From PMG-095 sp049324695 (GTDB lineage Bacteria; Myxococcota_A; Polyangia; Polyangiales; Polyangiaceae), in contig JBMOMJ010000043.1 of NCBI GenBank assembly GCA_049324695.1, positions 39,557 to 103,556 of the forward strand: 64,000 bases of DNA. The letters run 5' to 3'. The notes beneath the pieces are model-generated. The model was not told where the DNA came from. It did not search any database and saw only the letters and a program-made list of their open reading frames with translations. Below are positions 43,510 through 51,991 of this stretch, piece by piece. Position numbers and translations under genes: made by a program. Numbering within the stretch: position 1 is the stretch's first letter; each line of letters begins with the position of its first letter.

Positions 43510-43851
43510 TTAGCCCGCCGACTTGCAGGAATACGTAATGCGGTACTCCTTCAAGTCTTGCGTTACACTCGAAGAGTTCTTCGACGCGCCTTTTTTGCCG
43601 AATGAAGTGTCTTCGGCGGCGTCGGTGGTTTCGCCGACCTTCGCCATTTCTTCGCCCACGATTTCGTAACCGTCGGGACAGTTGGAAGCCATTTGGCGCT
43701 TCGCGTCTTCCATCGCCTTGCCGCGATCGCCTTTTAGCGCCAGCACGCCACCCGCCTTATCCCGCTTCACCATCTCCGCGCGACCCTGGATCATGAAGCA
43801 CCCCGATGCGCCGAACAGAACCACGGCGCACGCAATCACCGGCTTTTTCAT
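43510..43851 (-). CDS. Small lipoprotein with DKAGG motif
   Basis: 113 residues from ATG 43851 (the longer frame upstream is non-coding). A signal peptide with lipobox GASGC is followed by RDKAGGVLALKGDRGKAMED. The chain ends with DLKEYRITYSCKSAG. Two Cys in the mature part (NCPDGYEI and SCKS) may pair. The pattern resembles short conserved lipoproteins of myxobacteria. Function unknown. Confidence 0.75.
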   Translation of the reverse strand: MKKPVIACAVVLFGASGCFMIQGRAEMVKRDKAGGVLALKGDRGKAMEDAKRQMASNCPDGYEIVGEEMAKVGETTDAAEDTSFGKKGASKNSSSVTQDLKEYRITYSCKSAG

Positions 43852-44248
43852 TACTACTCGCCTCCGCTGTAACCCTTTAATTGCCACCAAGCGGCCTCGG
43901 CCACCGTGCCCGAGGCTCTGATTCGGCCTCTCACATACCAACTGTTCAAAGCAAAGAGAAGAACCGCGGCGCCCGTAACTCGGCTTTCGGTCGCCTTTTT
44001 GCGCGCAGCCGCTCCGAACATCGCACCTGCCGCCTCCCCACTCAAAAGCAGCAAACACGTGGACTTTGCGGCGCGGAGCCGGCGGGCTGGCCGAAACCGA
44101 GCTGACCCACGCCATCGAGCTTGGGTCCTGACGGATCCGCGTGCCGCTTTATTCAAAGCTGAAGCGAGGCTCGAAGCGGAAACAAGCCCGCGAGAGCCGC
44201 CGAACACAGGTCGAAAGCAGGAACAAGCCCGCCGAGTGCGGCCGCCGA
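43852..44248. other. Intergenic region with hairpin
   Basis: 397 bases between the small lipoprotein start (43851) and the end of the CAP lipoprotein gene (44249), both on the minus strand. GCCTCGG (43894-43900) and CCGAGGC (43910-43916) form a 7-base stem with a 9-base loop in the leader of the small lipoprotein. No gene and no clear promoter was seen. Confidence 0.35.
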
Positions 44249-45118
44249 TCAGTACGGCTTCTGCCCGTTGATGTTTCCGCCAGGTGCGTAGTCGCACAGG
44301 ATGTTGTTGGGGTAGCGGAGTGACGGGCAGTTGACGATGGCGCAACCGATGCGAACGCTCGTGCGCCAAACAACTTGCGTGTAGTGACCCGCAGCGCTGA
44401 GGTTTGGATTGTCGTAGTTGAAGTCTTCGGCTTCACTCATCCAACTCGAAAGTGCGTTCGCGGGAGTCGCCGACTTCGAGGAGCTGGAAGCGTAGATGTT
44501 TTCGCCGACGTAGCCGCTGCCGCCGAGTGACTGGTAATCCTTGGTGCGGTTTGCGTTGTGATCGGCGAGCGACGAACCTTGGCACTTGCTCAGGTAGTTG
44601 TATGCGACGTCCGCGAGGATCGGATCCCACGTGACGGGCGGGAGTGGCGGGGACGGCGGCGGATTCAAATTGCCGCTACGTGCATCGTTGTGCGCTTTCA
44701 CGAACGCGTCGATTTGCTCTTGAGTGAGGGGGTTGGTGCGCCCGCCGCCACCGCTTCCGCCGTTGCTCGCGCCGCCGCTCGTGGCGCTGGTTCCTCCACT
44801 CGAGCTCATTCCACCGCTGGCTTTGCCACCACTCGCGTTGTTTGCGCCACCATTAGCCTTGCTGCCGCCGCTCGCAGCACCACCGGCTGCACTGCCCGCG
44901 CTGGTGCCGCCCATCGCCGATACCGAGCCGCCGTTCGACATGCCGCCCGAACTTGCGCCACCGCTAGCTGCGCCGCCCGCAGCGTTGAGGCTGCCGCCGT
45001 TCGCGCTGCCTCCGGTCGCGGAACTGCTCCCGCCATTGCCAAACTGCGGCACATCGTCGATCGCCGATGAACAACCCAAGATCAAATACGAGCCAATTGC
45101 CCAACCAATTTTTCGCAT
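44249..45118 (-). CDS. CAP/SCP-domain lipoprotein with Gly-rich tether
   Basis: 289 residues from ATG 45118. The signal peptide (GWAIGSYLILGCSS, lipobox ILGC) is followed by a 110-residue GG[ASTM]-rich tether and a CAP (SCP/PR-1) domain over the last 155 residues. CAP motifs seen are IDAFVKAHNDARSG, VGENIYASSS, GHYTQVVWRTSVRIGCAIV and LCDYAPGGNINGQKPY. CAP proteins act outside the cell as binding or lytic factors; the bacterial role is not settled. The tether resembles those of the neighbouring lipoproteins. A 299-base region with a hairpin separates it from the sigma-factor gene. Confidence 0.88.
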   Translation of the reverse strand: MRKIGWAIGSYLILGCSSAIDDVPQFGNGGSSSATGGSANGGSLNAAGGAASGGASSGGMSNGGSVSAMGGTSAGSAAGGAASGGSKANGGANNASGGKASGGMSSSGGTSATSGGASNGGSGGGGRTNPLTQEQIDAFVKAHNDARSGNLNPPPSPPLPPVTWDPILADVAYNYLSKCQGSSLADHNANRTKDYQSLGGSGYVGENIYASSSSKSATPANALSSWMSEAEDFNYDNPNLSAAGHYTQVVWRTSVRIGCAIVNCPSLRYPNNILCDYAPGGNINGQKPY

Positions 45119-45417
45119 TGGCCACCTCGATACACCCGCGTTGCGGGATCGTCGTCGAGAGTAACCTGATTCGGGCGCGAACATGCGAGAAGAGCCGTAT
45201 TCGTGTGTGAAAGTGTCGGGGTTCGTTGCCTAGGGGCTCGATGTGTGCGCGTTGTGAATTGCGAGATGTCGCATTGATTTGCGAGCTCATTTCGCCTGTG
45301 GTGGCGAATGCGACATGCGTGCATTGAACTCACCTGACAGCTTGGCGCGTCTCGAATCGTCACAACTTTCGGGTTAAGCTCGAAGAATCGTTCGGGGTCG
45401 CGATTACTCCTTAGCCA
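45119..45417. other. Divergent promoter region with nested inverted repeats
   Basis: 299 bases between the divergent CAP lipoprotein and ECF sigma genes. ATGTCGCAT (45266-45274) pairs with ATGCGACAT (45308-45316). An inner stem TTCGCC (45291-45296) pairs with GGCGAA (45303-45308). AAC at 45364 and CGTT at 45389 upstream of the sigma gene recall ECF promoter parts, but the spacing is long by a few bases. Confidence 0.45.
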
Positions 45418-46020
45418 ATGGAAATTGAAGAAACCACCGAGATGCGCCTGATCCGCCATTGGCGGGATGGGGATCGCAAAGCAGGTGATCGCCTGCTGCG
45501 GCGCTACGAGGGGCTCTTGTACCGCTTCTTCTCGCGGCGTGTGTCGCGAGACATCGACGAGCTCGTGCAGCGCACGTTGCTCGCTTGCGCGCAGTCGGTG
45601 GGGCGCTTCGAGGGGCGCTCCAGCTTCAAGAGCTACATCTTGGGCATCGCGCACAATCAGTTTCTAGCGAGTTTGCGCAACCGCTCGACGAACGAAGCCG
45701 AAAGCGCGCCGCTCGCGACGTCGCCGGAGCACTCGCCCAGCCAACTCGCTGCCTTCCGCGAAGAGCAGCTGATTTTGGTGCTCGCGCTGATTAAGGTCGA
45801 GCCCGATTTCCTCACGCCGCTCAAGCTATTTTATTGGGGTGGCCTCACCGTCGAACAAATCGCGGAAGAGCTCGCAATCCCGGTCGGCACCGTGAAGAGC
45901 CGCTTGGCGCGTGGCCGCGTGCTCGTCAAAGAGAACGTGATGCGCATGAACATCGCGCCCAACCTGCGCGACGAGGCTCTGCGCGAAGTCATCGAGTGGA
46001 CGAACTCGCGTCAGGAATAG
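45418..46020 (+). CDS. ECF-type RNA polymerase sigma factor
   Basis: 200 residues. Sigma-2 region about 10-85 (LLRRYEGLLYRFFSRRVSRD, then IDELVQRTLLACAQSV, RFEGRSSFKSYILGIAHNQF). Sigma-4 region about 125-185 (LYWGG-like FYWGGLTVEQIAEELAIPVG, then TVKSRLARGRVLV). The length is normal for a group IV sigma. No anti-sigma gene adjoins; the next gene, convergent, is a membrane pseudokinase. Control could be by that protein, by autoregulation or by phosphorylation. The upstream AAC/CGTT elements are a weak hint of autoregulation. Confidence 0.9.
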   Translation: MEIEETTEMRLIRHWRDGDRKAGDRLLRRYEGLLYRFFSRRVSRDIDELVQRTLLACAQSVGRFEGRSSFKSYILGIAHNQFLASLRNRSTNEAESAPLATSPEHSPSQLAAFREEQLILVLALIKVEPDFLTPLKLFYWGGLTVEQIAEELAIPVGTVKSRLARGRVLVKENVMRMNIAPNLRDEALREVIEWTNSRQE

Positions 46021-46030
46021 CAGAACGGCG

Positions 46031-47923
46031 TTAGTGAGCTTTGCGATCGCGTTTGCGCTTGCGCTTGCTGTCGCGCGGTTCGCTCGGCGGTTCGGCGGGC
46101 ACGCTGCTGCTTGCAACAGGCAACTCTTCCAAGCTGAGCACGCGAAGTGATGCGGCCGTGGTGGGCGCTGGCGTTGCGACCGCCGTCTGCGCTGGAGGAG
46201 CCGCGGCGGCTGGTGGCGGAACAGGCAGCGGTGTGGGCTTTGATTCGGCCTGCGTCGTTTGCGTGACCGGACGCTCCGCTTGGCTCGCTCCGCTCAGCGC
46301 CGCGCTGATGCGCTGATGAAGCTCGCGCCCGTACTGGGTGCGGCCAAACGCAAACGATAGCGTAATCACCGAAACGCCGAACAGCCCCCACAAAGCCCAT
46401 GGCAGCCAACGGTTAGTGGAGCGAAACGGCGGTAAAACGCCGGGAGCGACATCGCGCGGGAGTCCGGGAATGAAGCGGGGAGTCGGCGCTGGCGCCAAGT
46501 TCAACGGTGGCTCGGAGTCGAAGCTGGCGTCGGCAAGCGGTGCTTGCACTGGCGTTGGCAACGCACGGACGGAAGTGGCAGCACGCGCCGAAGCGGGCGC
46601 TGCGCTTACGGGAGCCGGAGTCGGAGCTGCACGAAGCTGCGCCGCCGCTGTAGGAACAGGCTTCGATGCCGGACGCAGCCCTTCCACCTTGGTGAGCTCG
46701 TCTGCTTCGCTCGATTGCCAATCGATCTTCAGCTCGCCGAGATTGGGATTCACGTAGAAGCGCTGAATCGTCGGGTCTTCGGGCTCGAACGCCGCGCGCG
46801 GACCGGAGGCCGTCGGAACCTGCGGCTCGGTGCGATCCCAAAGTTGCGAGACGAGCGCCTGCGGCGTGGGCTCATCGTCCTCATCAGGGCCGCGCAGAAA
46901 CAGGCGTTGCTCGTGAATCGACGACCAGGCTACGCCTTCAACATAGCGAGCGACCTCTTCGCGCGCCGCGGGCTCCAGAATGGCTTCCAGTTCACCCGCG
47001 AATTCGGCTGCCGACCGAAAACGCCGCTCGGGCGTGGGTTCCAGCGCGCGACTCAGCACTGCATCGAGCGCCGCTGGCACACGCGGATTGAACGACGACG
47101 CACGCGGAGCGGGTCGCGAAATGAAGCGCAGCATCGCGTCGACGGCGCTGCCACCTTCGAGCAACGGGCGCCCACTGAGGCACTCCCACAGCAGTACTCC
47201 CGCCGAAAACACGTCTGAACGTGCATCGGCGCGTTGGTCGAAGACCTGCTCGGGAGAGACGTAACCGTTCCGGGCGCGTCCGCGCGGGCCACCACGCTGC
47301 GAGCCGTGCTTTGCCTGCCCAAAGTGGATCAGCCGAGCGGTGCCATCGACTCCGACCAACACCGTGTCTGGCGCCACACCAGCGTGGACGATCTCGAGCG
47401 GCGCCTGATCGGCATCCATCGCCGTGTGCGCCGCGTCGAGCGCATGCAGCACTCCGCTCACGATCGCCGAGCTCACGTGCAGCGGCATACGGTTGCCGTC
47501 GAAGAGCAAACGGCTCAGCGTCGCGCTGATGACGTACTCGAGAACGAGCAGGTGTTCGCCGTCGCTCTCGATGAGATCGAGCACTGGGATGACGTTCGGA
47601 TGGCGCGTATGGCAGCCGAGCAAGGCATCCGGCGACAATATGGGCGTGCCAGAGCGCCCGGCGCTGCTCAGTCGCTGCACCACCACGGTGCGCCGAAAAC
47701 CGTCCGCGCCTTCGACGAAGGCGAGGTGCACGTCCGGCAATCCCCCGTATTGGAACTCGCCACAAATCGTGTAGCGAGCTTCACCCGCGCGCGCGTTGTT
47801 TTCCAGCAGGCGCAACGGTGTCGGCACGATGTCGGTGCGATGCTGATCATCGGCGCCGCCAAAATCTGGAAGGGTGCGCTCTGGGGTTGCCAGTGCATCG
47901 CGTCGAGGAGGTCTATAAGCCAC
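46031..47923 (-). CDS. Membrane-anchored Ser/Thr pseudokinase
   Basis: 630 residues from GTG 47923 (GTG 48001 is the other candidate). The kinase fold is clear (HPNVIPVLDLIESDGEHLLV, then EYVISATLSRLL, YVSPEQVF, DVFSAGVLLWECLSGRPLL) but the three catalytic sites are lost. The beta-3 Lys is Gln83 (VVVQRL), HRD is HAG (180-182), and DFG is HFG (200-202). The rest is Pro/Ala-rich with one membrane helix at about 503-525, then an exported Pro/Ala/Lys tail with SLEELPVAS. It probably acts as a scaffold or sensor, not an enzyme. It is convergent with the ECF sigma gene. Confidence 0.85.
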   Translation of the reverse strand: MAYRPPRRDALATPERTLPDFGGADDQHRTDIVPTPLRLLENNARAGEARYTICGEFQYGGLPDVHLAFVEGADGFRRTVVVQRLSSAGRSGTPILSPDALLGCHTRHPNVIPVLDLIESDGEHLLVLEYVISATLSRLLFDGNRMPLHVSSAIVSGVLHALDAAHTAMDADQAPLEIVHAGVAPDTVLVGVDGTARLIHFGQAKHGSQRGGPRGRARNGYVSPEQVFDQRADARSDVFSAGVLLWECLSGRPLLEGGSAVDAMLRFISRPAPRASSFNPRVPAALDAVLSRALEPTPERRFRSAAEFAGELEAILEPAAREEVARYVEGVAWSSIHEQRLFLRGPDEDDEPTPQALVSQLWDRTEPQVPTASGPRAAFEPEDPTIQRFYVNPNLGELKIDWQSSEADELTKVEGLRPASKPVPTAAAQLRAAPTPAPVSAAPASARAATSVRALPTPVQAPLADASFDSEPPLNLAPAPTPRFIPGLPRDVAPGVLPPFRSTNRWLPWALWGLFGVSVITLSFAFGRTQYGRELHQRISAALSGASQAERPVTQTTQAESKPTPLPVPPPAAAAPPAQTAVATPAPTTAASLRVLSLEELPVASSSVPAEPPSEPRDSKRKRKRDRKAH

Positions 47924-48008
47924 GGTGCCGCTCGGGATCGGTTGGGTTTCGGGCCGCGGAAAATTGGCTCGACGCGCGAAATAGCTCTGGCGCGTCGATA
48001 CCCCTCTA

Positions 48009-48980
48009 GTGTCGACTAAAAGGCGCTTGGTTCCCCGATTCGAACGAACGCGGTCGATTGCGCAACATGGCCAGCTACGAGGTAGGTGTTGGCGCCACAT
48101 CAGCGCAGGTGCTGCGCCATTGATGTTGGTGGGTACGTTGTCGCTCGTTGCCCATCCAGCGCGTGCGCTCGACAAACAAGGCAGCGCGCACGGCGGCAAA
48201 GTGGCAGGCGCGGAGAGCGGCGTCGCGCTTTCGGGTTCGCTCCTGGTTGGCGTCGCCGTCTACAACCCAACTTACGCTGCACGTCCCGACAACACTGGTC
48301 ATGCCTTGTTGCGCCTGGCTCCGCATTTCGATTTCGACCTGATTGGGCGCCACCTATCCATTCCACTCGATATCAACTTCTTCAGCGATCGCGACCGCGA
48401 AGGCGCGAAGAAGTTGCTGCCCAGCGAGTTCGACGTGATCACCGGGCTCACCAGTACGTGGGCGCTCGGTGCTGCCAGTGCCATCGAGTTCGGTGTGCGC
48501 GCAGAGCGCGATATGCCGGTCGATCGCGGTAGCTACACTCAATCGTACGTCGACGCGCGCTCGCGGCTACTCTACGATCTCGGCAATGTTTGGCCTCGGC
48601 TCGGTCAAGCGTTGGCCGAAGGCAACTTGACCGGCACTCTGACTTTGGGTTGGTTTGCCTACAACCCGAGCTATGCCGCACGTCCCGACAACACGGGGCG
48701 CGCCTTGCTGCGTTACGGCTTCAGCGCGAACCTGAGCGCGTTCGAAAACCACCTCGGAATCGGTGTCGATCTGGTGAGTTTCAGTGATCGTCATACGAAC
48801 GGTGTGCAACCAACCGAGCTGGACCTGACACCATCTCTCTCGTATCGCACGCATGCGTTCGCGTTTTCGGTGGCGTACGAACGAGATATGCCCCTCGATC
48901 GTTCGGGTTTGGTGCAAGAGTTCGTGATCGTTGGCGCGGCGCTCGACTTCGAGATTTTCTCGAGCGAACCCGAGGAATGA
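48009..48980 (+). CDS. Exported beta-rich protein with internal duplication
   Basis: 323 residues from GTG 48009. A late hydrophobic signal (LMLVGTLSLVAHPARA) would give a mature protein from about residue 54. Two similar halves (about 75-180 and 208-315) each carry YNPxYAARPDNTGxALLR, then a beta-strand region, then ERDMPxDR. The predicted strands and lack of helices suggest an outer-membrane beta-barrel or its plug. The gene is divergent from the pseudokinase gene, with overlap or an 85-base gap depending on the start. Function unknown. Confidence 0.7.
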   Translation: MSTKRRLVPRFERTRSIAQHGQLRGRCWRHISAGAAPLMLVGTLSLVAHPARALDKQGSAHGGKVAGAESGVALSGSLLVGVAVYNPTYAARPDNTGHALLRLAPHFDFDLIGRHLSIPLDINFFSDRDREGAKKLLPSEFDVITGLTSTWALGAASAIEFGVRAERDMPVDRGSYTQSYVDARSRLLYDLGNVWPRLGQALAEGNLTGTLTLGWFAYNPSYAARPDNTGRALLRYGFSANLSAFENHLGIGVDLVSFSDRHTNGVQPTELDLTPSLSYRTHAFAFSVAYERDMPLDRSGLVQEFVIVGAALDFEIFSSEPEE

Positions 48981-49079
48981 GCGAGCCGGCACGAGAAATG
49001 AGCAAGGTGGCGCGGAAGATGACGCATCGATGAGCGCGCAGCACTGGCTCGGCCCGGCTGTCTCGGCCATGCTCCGGAG

Positions 49080-51395
49080 GTGCCGCCGGAGGCCACTCGC
49101 AGCGTCGCGCTCCTGGGGCCGACCAATACGGGCAAGACCCACAAGGCGGTAGAGCGCATGCTCGAGCACCCGAGCGGCATGATCGGTTTGCCGCTCCGCT
49201 TGCTGGCGCGCGAAATTTACGACCGCGTTTCGGCGCGCCTCGGGGAAGATCGCGTGGCGCTGGTGACCGGCGAAGAAAAACGCGTGCCGGCCCGCGCGGA
49301 TTACTGGATTTGCACGACCGAAGCCATGCCGCTGACGCGCGAAGTGGATTTCGTGGCAGTCGATGAGGTGCAGCTCGCAACTCACGACGAGCGCGGTCAC
49401 GTGTTCACCGATCGTATGTTGCACGCGCGCGGCCGGCGCGAAACCTGGTTCATGGGCGCGGGCACCATTGCCGGGGTGGTGGAGCGCTTGGTTCCCGCCG
49501 CGCAGCGCATACAGCATCCACGGCTGTCGAAGCTCAGCTACGCGGGTGCAAGCAAGCTGTCGCGCTTGCCGCCGCGCAGCGCTGTGGTGGCCTTCTCGTT
49601 GAAAGAGCTCTACGAAATCGCGGGCCGGTTGCGCAGCTTGCGCGGAGGCGTGGCTCTCGTGCTGGGCGCGTTGTCGCCGCGCACGCGGAACGCTCAGGTC
49701 GCGCTGTTTCAGAGCGGCGACGTCGACTACTTGGTCGCCACCGATGCCGTCGGAATGGGCTTGAACCTCGACGTGGGGCACGTCGCGTTTGCGTCGCTCC
49801 GCAAGTTCGATGGTCAGCGCGCGCGTACGCTCGAAGCGAGCGAGGTCGGGCAAATCGCGGGGCGCGCCGGTCGCTTCTTACGCGACGGCAGCTTCGGCAG
49901 TGTCTTACCGCTCGAGCTCCCGCGCGATTTGGCGCTGCGCGTGGAAGCTCACCGCTTCGATCCCATCACACGGGTGCGCTATCGAAACTCAGAGCTGGAT
50001 TTCTCTGCCCCGGCGGCGCTGTTGGACTCGCTGCGGGCACCGCCGCCGCTGGCTTGCCTGACCAGCATCTCGGCTGGCGACGATCTGCGCGCGCTCGAGG
50101 TATTGCTGCGTGACGCCAGCATCTTGCGCGAGCTGGGTGAACCAGCGCGTCTCGAGCTTTTGTGGCAGGTCTGCCAAATTCCCGATTTTCGGCGCATCTT
50201 GTTCGAGGTACACGTCGATCTGCTGCGGCTGATTTGGGAAGAGCTCAAAGCCGGGCCGTTGGGCATCGACTTCGTGCTCGGGCGCGCGCGCGAGCTCGAC
50301 CGGCTCGATGGCGATCCCGACGCGCTGATGGCTCGCATCGCCAGCTTGCGAACTTGGGCGTTCGTGGCCAACCAAGCCAACTGGGTCAGGCGCGGTGACG
50401 AACTGACGCTCGAGCTCGCCGGCATCGAAGATCGCTTGAGTGATGCGCTGCACCAGGCTCTCGTTGCGCGTTTCGTGGAGAAGCGAGCGCGGCCTCGCGT
50501 CGCCGCTCCGCGCGTTGCCGGTGCTCGCCGTGAGCTCGTGGTGGACTCACCGCGGGACGACGCCTTTCGCCCGTTCATGGCGCTCGAGAGTTTGAAGCTT
50601 CGGTTGGCTCCCGATGCAGCGCCTGCGCCGAGCGGCGCGACGCGAGCCGACACGCTGTTCGACGCGCCGCATGAAACGTTCGAGCTGGACGCGCATGGTT
50701 TCATCAGCGCGGCCGGCGTGCGTTTGGCGCGTCTGGTGCGCGGTAGCGCGCTCGCGCTACCTGAAGTGCGGCTCGTCGAGGCGGACGATTTGACCGGCGC
50801 CTCCAAGCTGCGGCTGCAGCGGCGTTTGCTGGCGTTCGCGCGCGACAGCGTGACGCGCTTGCTCGGCCCGGTACGCGAGCTCGCGCGCTCGGAGCTGGCT
50901 CCCGTGCGCGCTGTGGCGCATGCGCTGGAGCGCGGCCTCGGGACAGCGTTGGTCCGTGAGCTTTTAGCGTCGCTTTTGGTGTTGGATGAAGCGGGCGCTG
51001 CGGAGCTGGCTCACGCTGGAGTCGTGGTCGGCACGCTTTCTGTGCACACGCCAGCCTCGAATACCGGCTCCAATCGCTCGCTGCGCGCGCTGCTCGTGAG
51101 CACTTTTCAGCCCGAGTTCGCGTTGCCTCGCGACTTGTCTCGGCCGAGCCACGAGAGCTCGGGGCTGCCCTCCGTGACCTGGCTGGCACTGGGTTACGTC
51201 GCGCTTGGCCCGCGCGTGTTGCGCGTCGACTTGGCCGAGCGCGTGGCACGCAGCTTGGCTGCTGCAGGTGACGTGCGCCGCGAGCTGGCTTCCTTCGGAG
51301 TACCGCGCGCGCGCATGGCTCGTACCAGCGCCGCGCTCGAGGCATTGGTTTCGGCGAGCTCCGCGAGCGCGGGCGTGCAGCGCTCAGCGCAGTAG
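49080..51395 (+). CDS. Suv3-like superfamily 2 RNA helicase
   Basis: 771 residues from GTG 49080. Helicase motif I is GPTNTGKTH (13-21), and motif II is DEVQ with ICTTEAMP before it. Motif VI is QIAGRAGRF. The pattern matches the Suv3 mitochondrial and bacterial RNA helicase group. The middle and C-terminal parts are helical and carry no added catalytic domain. Bacterial Suv3 relatives are thought to help RNA decay. It is followed convergently by the DarP gene. Confidence 0.85.
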   Translation: MPPEATRSVALLGPTNTGKTHKAVERMLEHPSGMIGLPLRLLAREIYDRVSARLGEDRVALVTGEEKRVPARADYWICTTEAMPLTREVDFVAVDEVQLATHDERGHVFTDRMLHARGRRETWFMGAGTIAGVVERLVPAAQRIQHPRLSKLSYAGASKLSRLPPRSAVVAFSLKELYEIAGRLRSLRGGVALVLGALSPRTRNAQVALFQSGDVDYLVATDAVGMGLNLDVGHVAFASLRKFDGQRARTLEASEVGQIAGRAGRFLRDGSFGSVLPLELPRDLALRVEAHRFDPITRVRYRNSELDFSAPAALLDSLRAPPPLACLTSISAGDDLRALEVLLRDASILRELGEPARLELLWQVCQIPDFRRILFEVHVDLLRLIWEELKAGPLGIDFVLGRARELDRLDGDPDALMARIASLRTWAFVANQANWVRRGDELTLELAGIEDRLSDALHQALVARFVEKRARPRVAAPRVAGARRELVVDSPRDDAFRPFMALESLKLRLAPDAAPAPSGATRADTLFDAPHETFELDAHGFISAAGVRLARLVRGSALALPEVRLVEADDLTGASKLRLQRRLLAFARDSVTRLLGPVRELARSELAPVRAVAHALERGLGTALVRELLASLLVLDEAGAAELAHAGVVVGTLSVHTPASNTGSNRSLRALLVSTFQPEFALPRDLSRPSHESSGLPSVTWLALGYVALGPRVLRVDLAERVARSLAAAGDVRRELASFGVPRARMARTSAALEALVSASSASAGVQRSAQ

Positions 51396-51941
51396 CAAGC
51401 GCACGGCTTGGGTCAGGCGAGCTTCCGCGCGCGCTCGCCGCTCGGCGTTGGCTTTCAAGACTTCGCGCACCAAATTCCGTAGGTGGCTGCGGTCGGCTTC
51501 GGGGTACTCGGCGACCAGTGCTTCGATCGCTTCGTTGCCTCCACCGATGAGCCGCGCAGCCCATTCGGGCGCACGCGCCGCTAACGCCGGGCTTTCAGCC
51601 GTCAGTGACGCCGGGATGGCGCCATGTTTCAGCAACGCCTCAGTGCGCGCAGAAATCAGCGACCAATCGCTGTCGCGCAGCGCGCTACGCACCAGGCGGA
51701 GTTGCCGATTTTTGGCGCGCGCGTCGCGCAGCGCCTGGGCGTCGCGAATGACGTCGAACAACGCCTCGGGCAGCTCCAGCTTTTCGAGCAAGTTGACGCG
51801 CAGCTCGACCAGCTGCTTGGCGAGCCGCGACAAGGTCTCTTCGACCTCACGGTTGGCGCGTCGCGCGTCACTCCGCGAACTCAGATCTTCGTCCGGATCT
51901 GCGTCGTAGTCCACGTCGCCGTAAAGTCGCGGGTTCGGCAT
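51384..51941 (-). CDS. darP: DarP/YjgA-like ribosome-associated protein
   Basis: 185 residues from ATG 51941; a frame to 52028 would overlap the MATE gene by 37 bases. The YjgA/DarP core is evident: an acidic start (DVDYDADPDEDLSSRSDARR), RQLRLVRSALRDSDW, RLIGGGNEAIEALVAEYP and ADRSHLRNLVREVLK, then a basic tail. In E. coli this protein associates with the 50S subunit late in its maturation. Its 3' end overlaps the convergent helicase gene by 12 bases. Confidence 0.85.
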   Translation of the reverse strand: MPNPRLYGDVDYDADPDEDLSSRSDARRANREVEETLSRLAKQLVELRVNLLEKLELPEALFDVIRDAQALRDARAKNRQLRLVRSALRDSDWSLISARTEALLKHGAIPASLTAESPALAARAPEWAARLIGGGNEAIEALVAEYPEADRSHLRNLVREVLKANAERRARAEARLTQAVRLLLR

Positions 51942-51991
51942 GCGCGCCCGGGACTCTGGCACGCCGAAGCGGCGAGGCAACTCTTCCGCGC

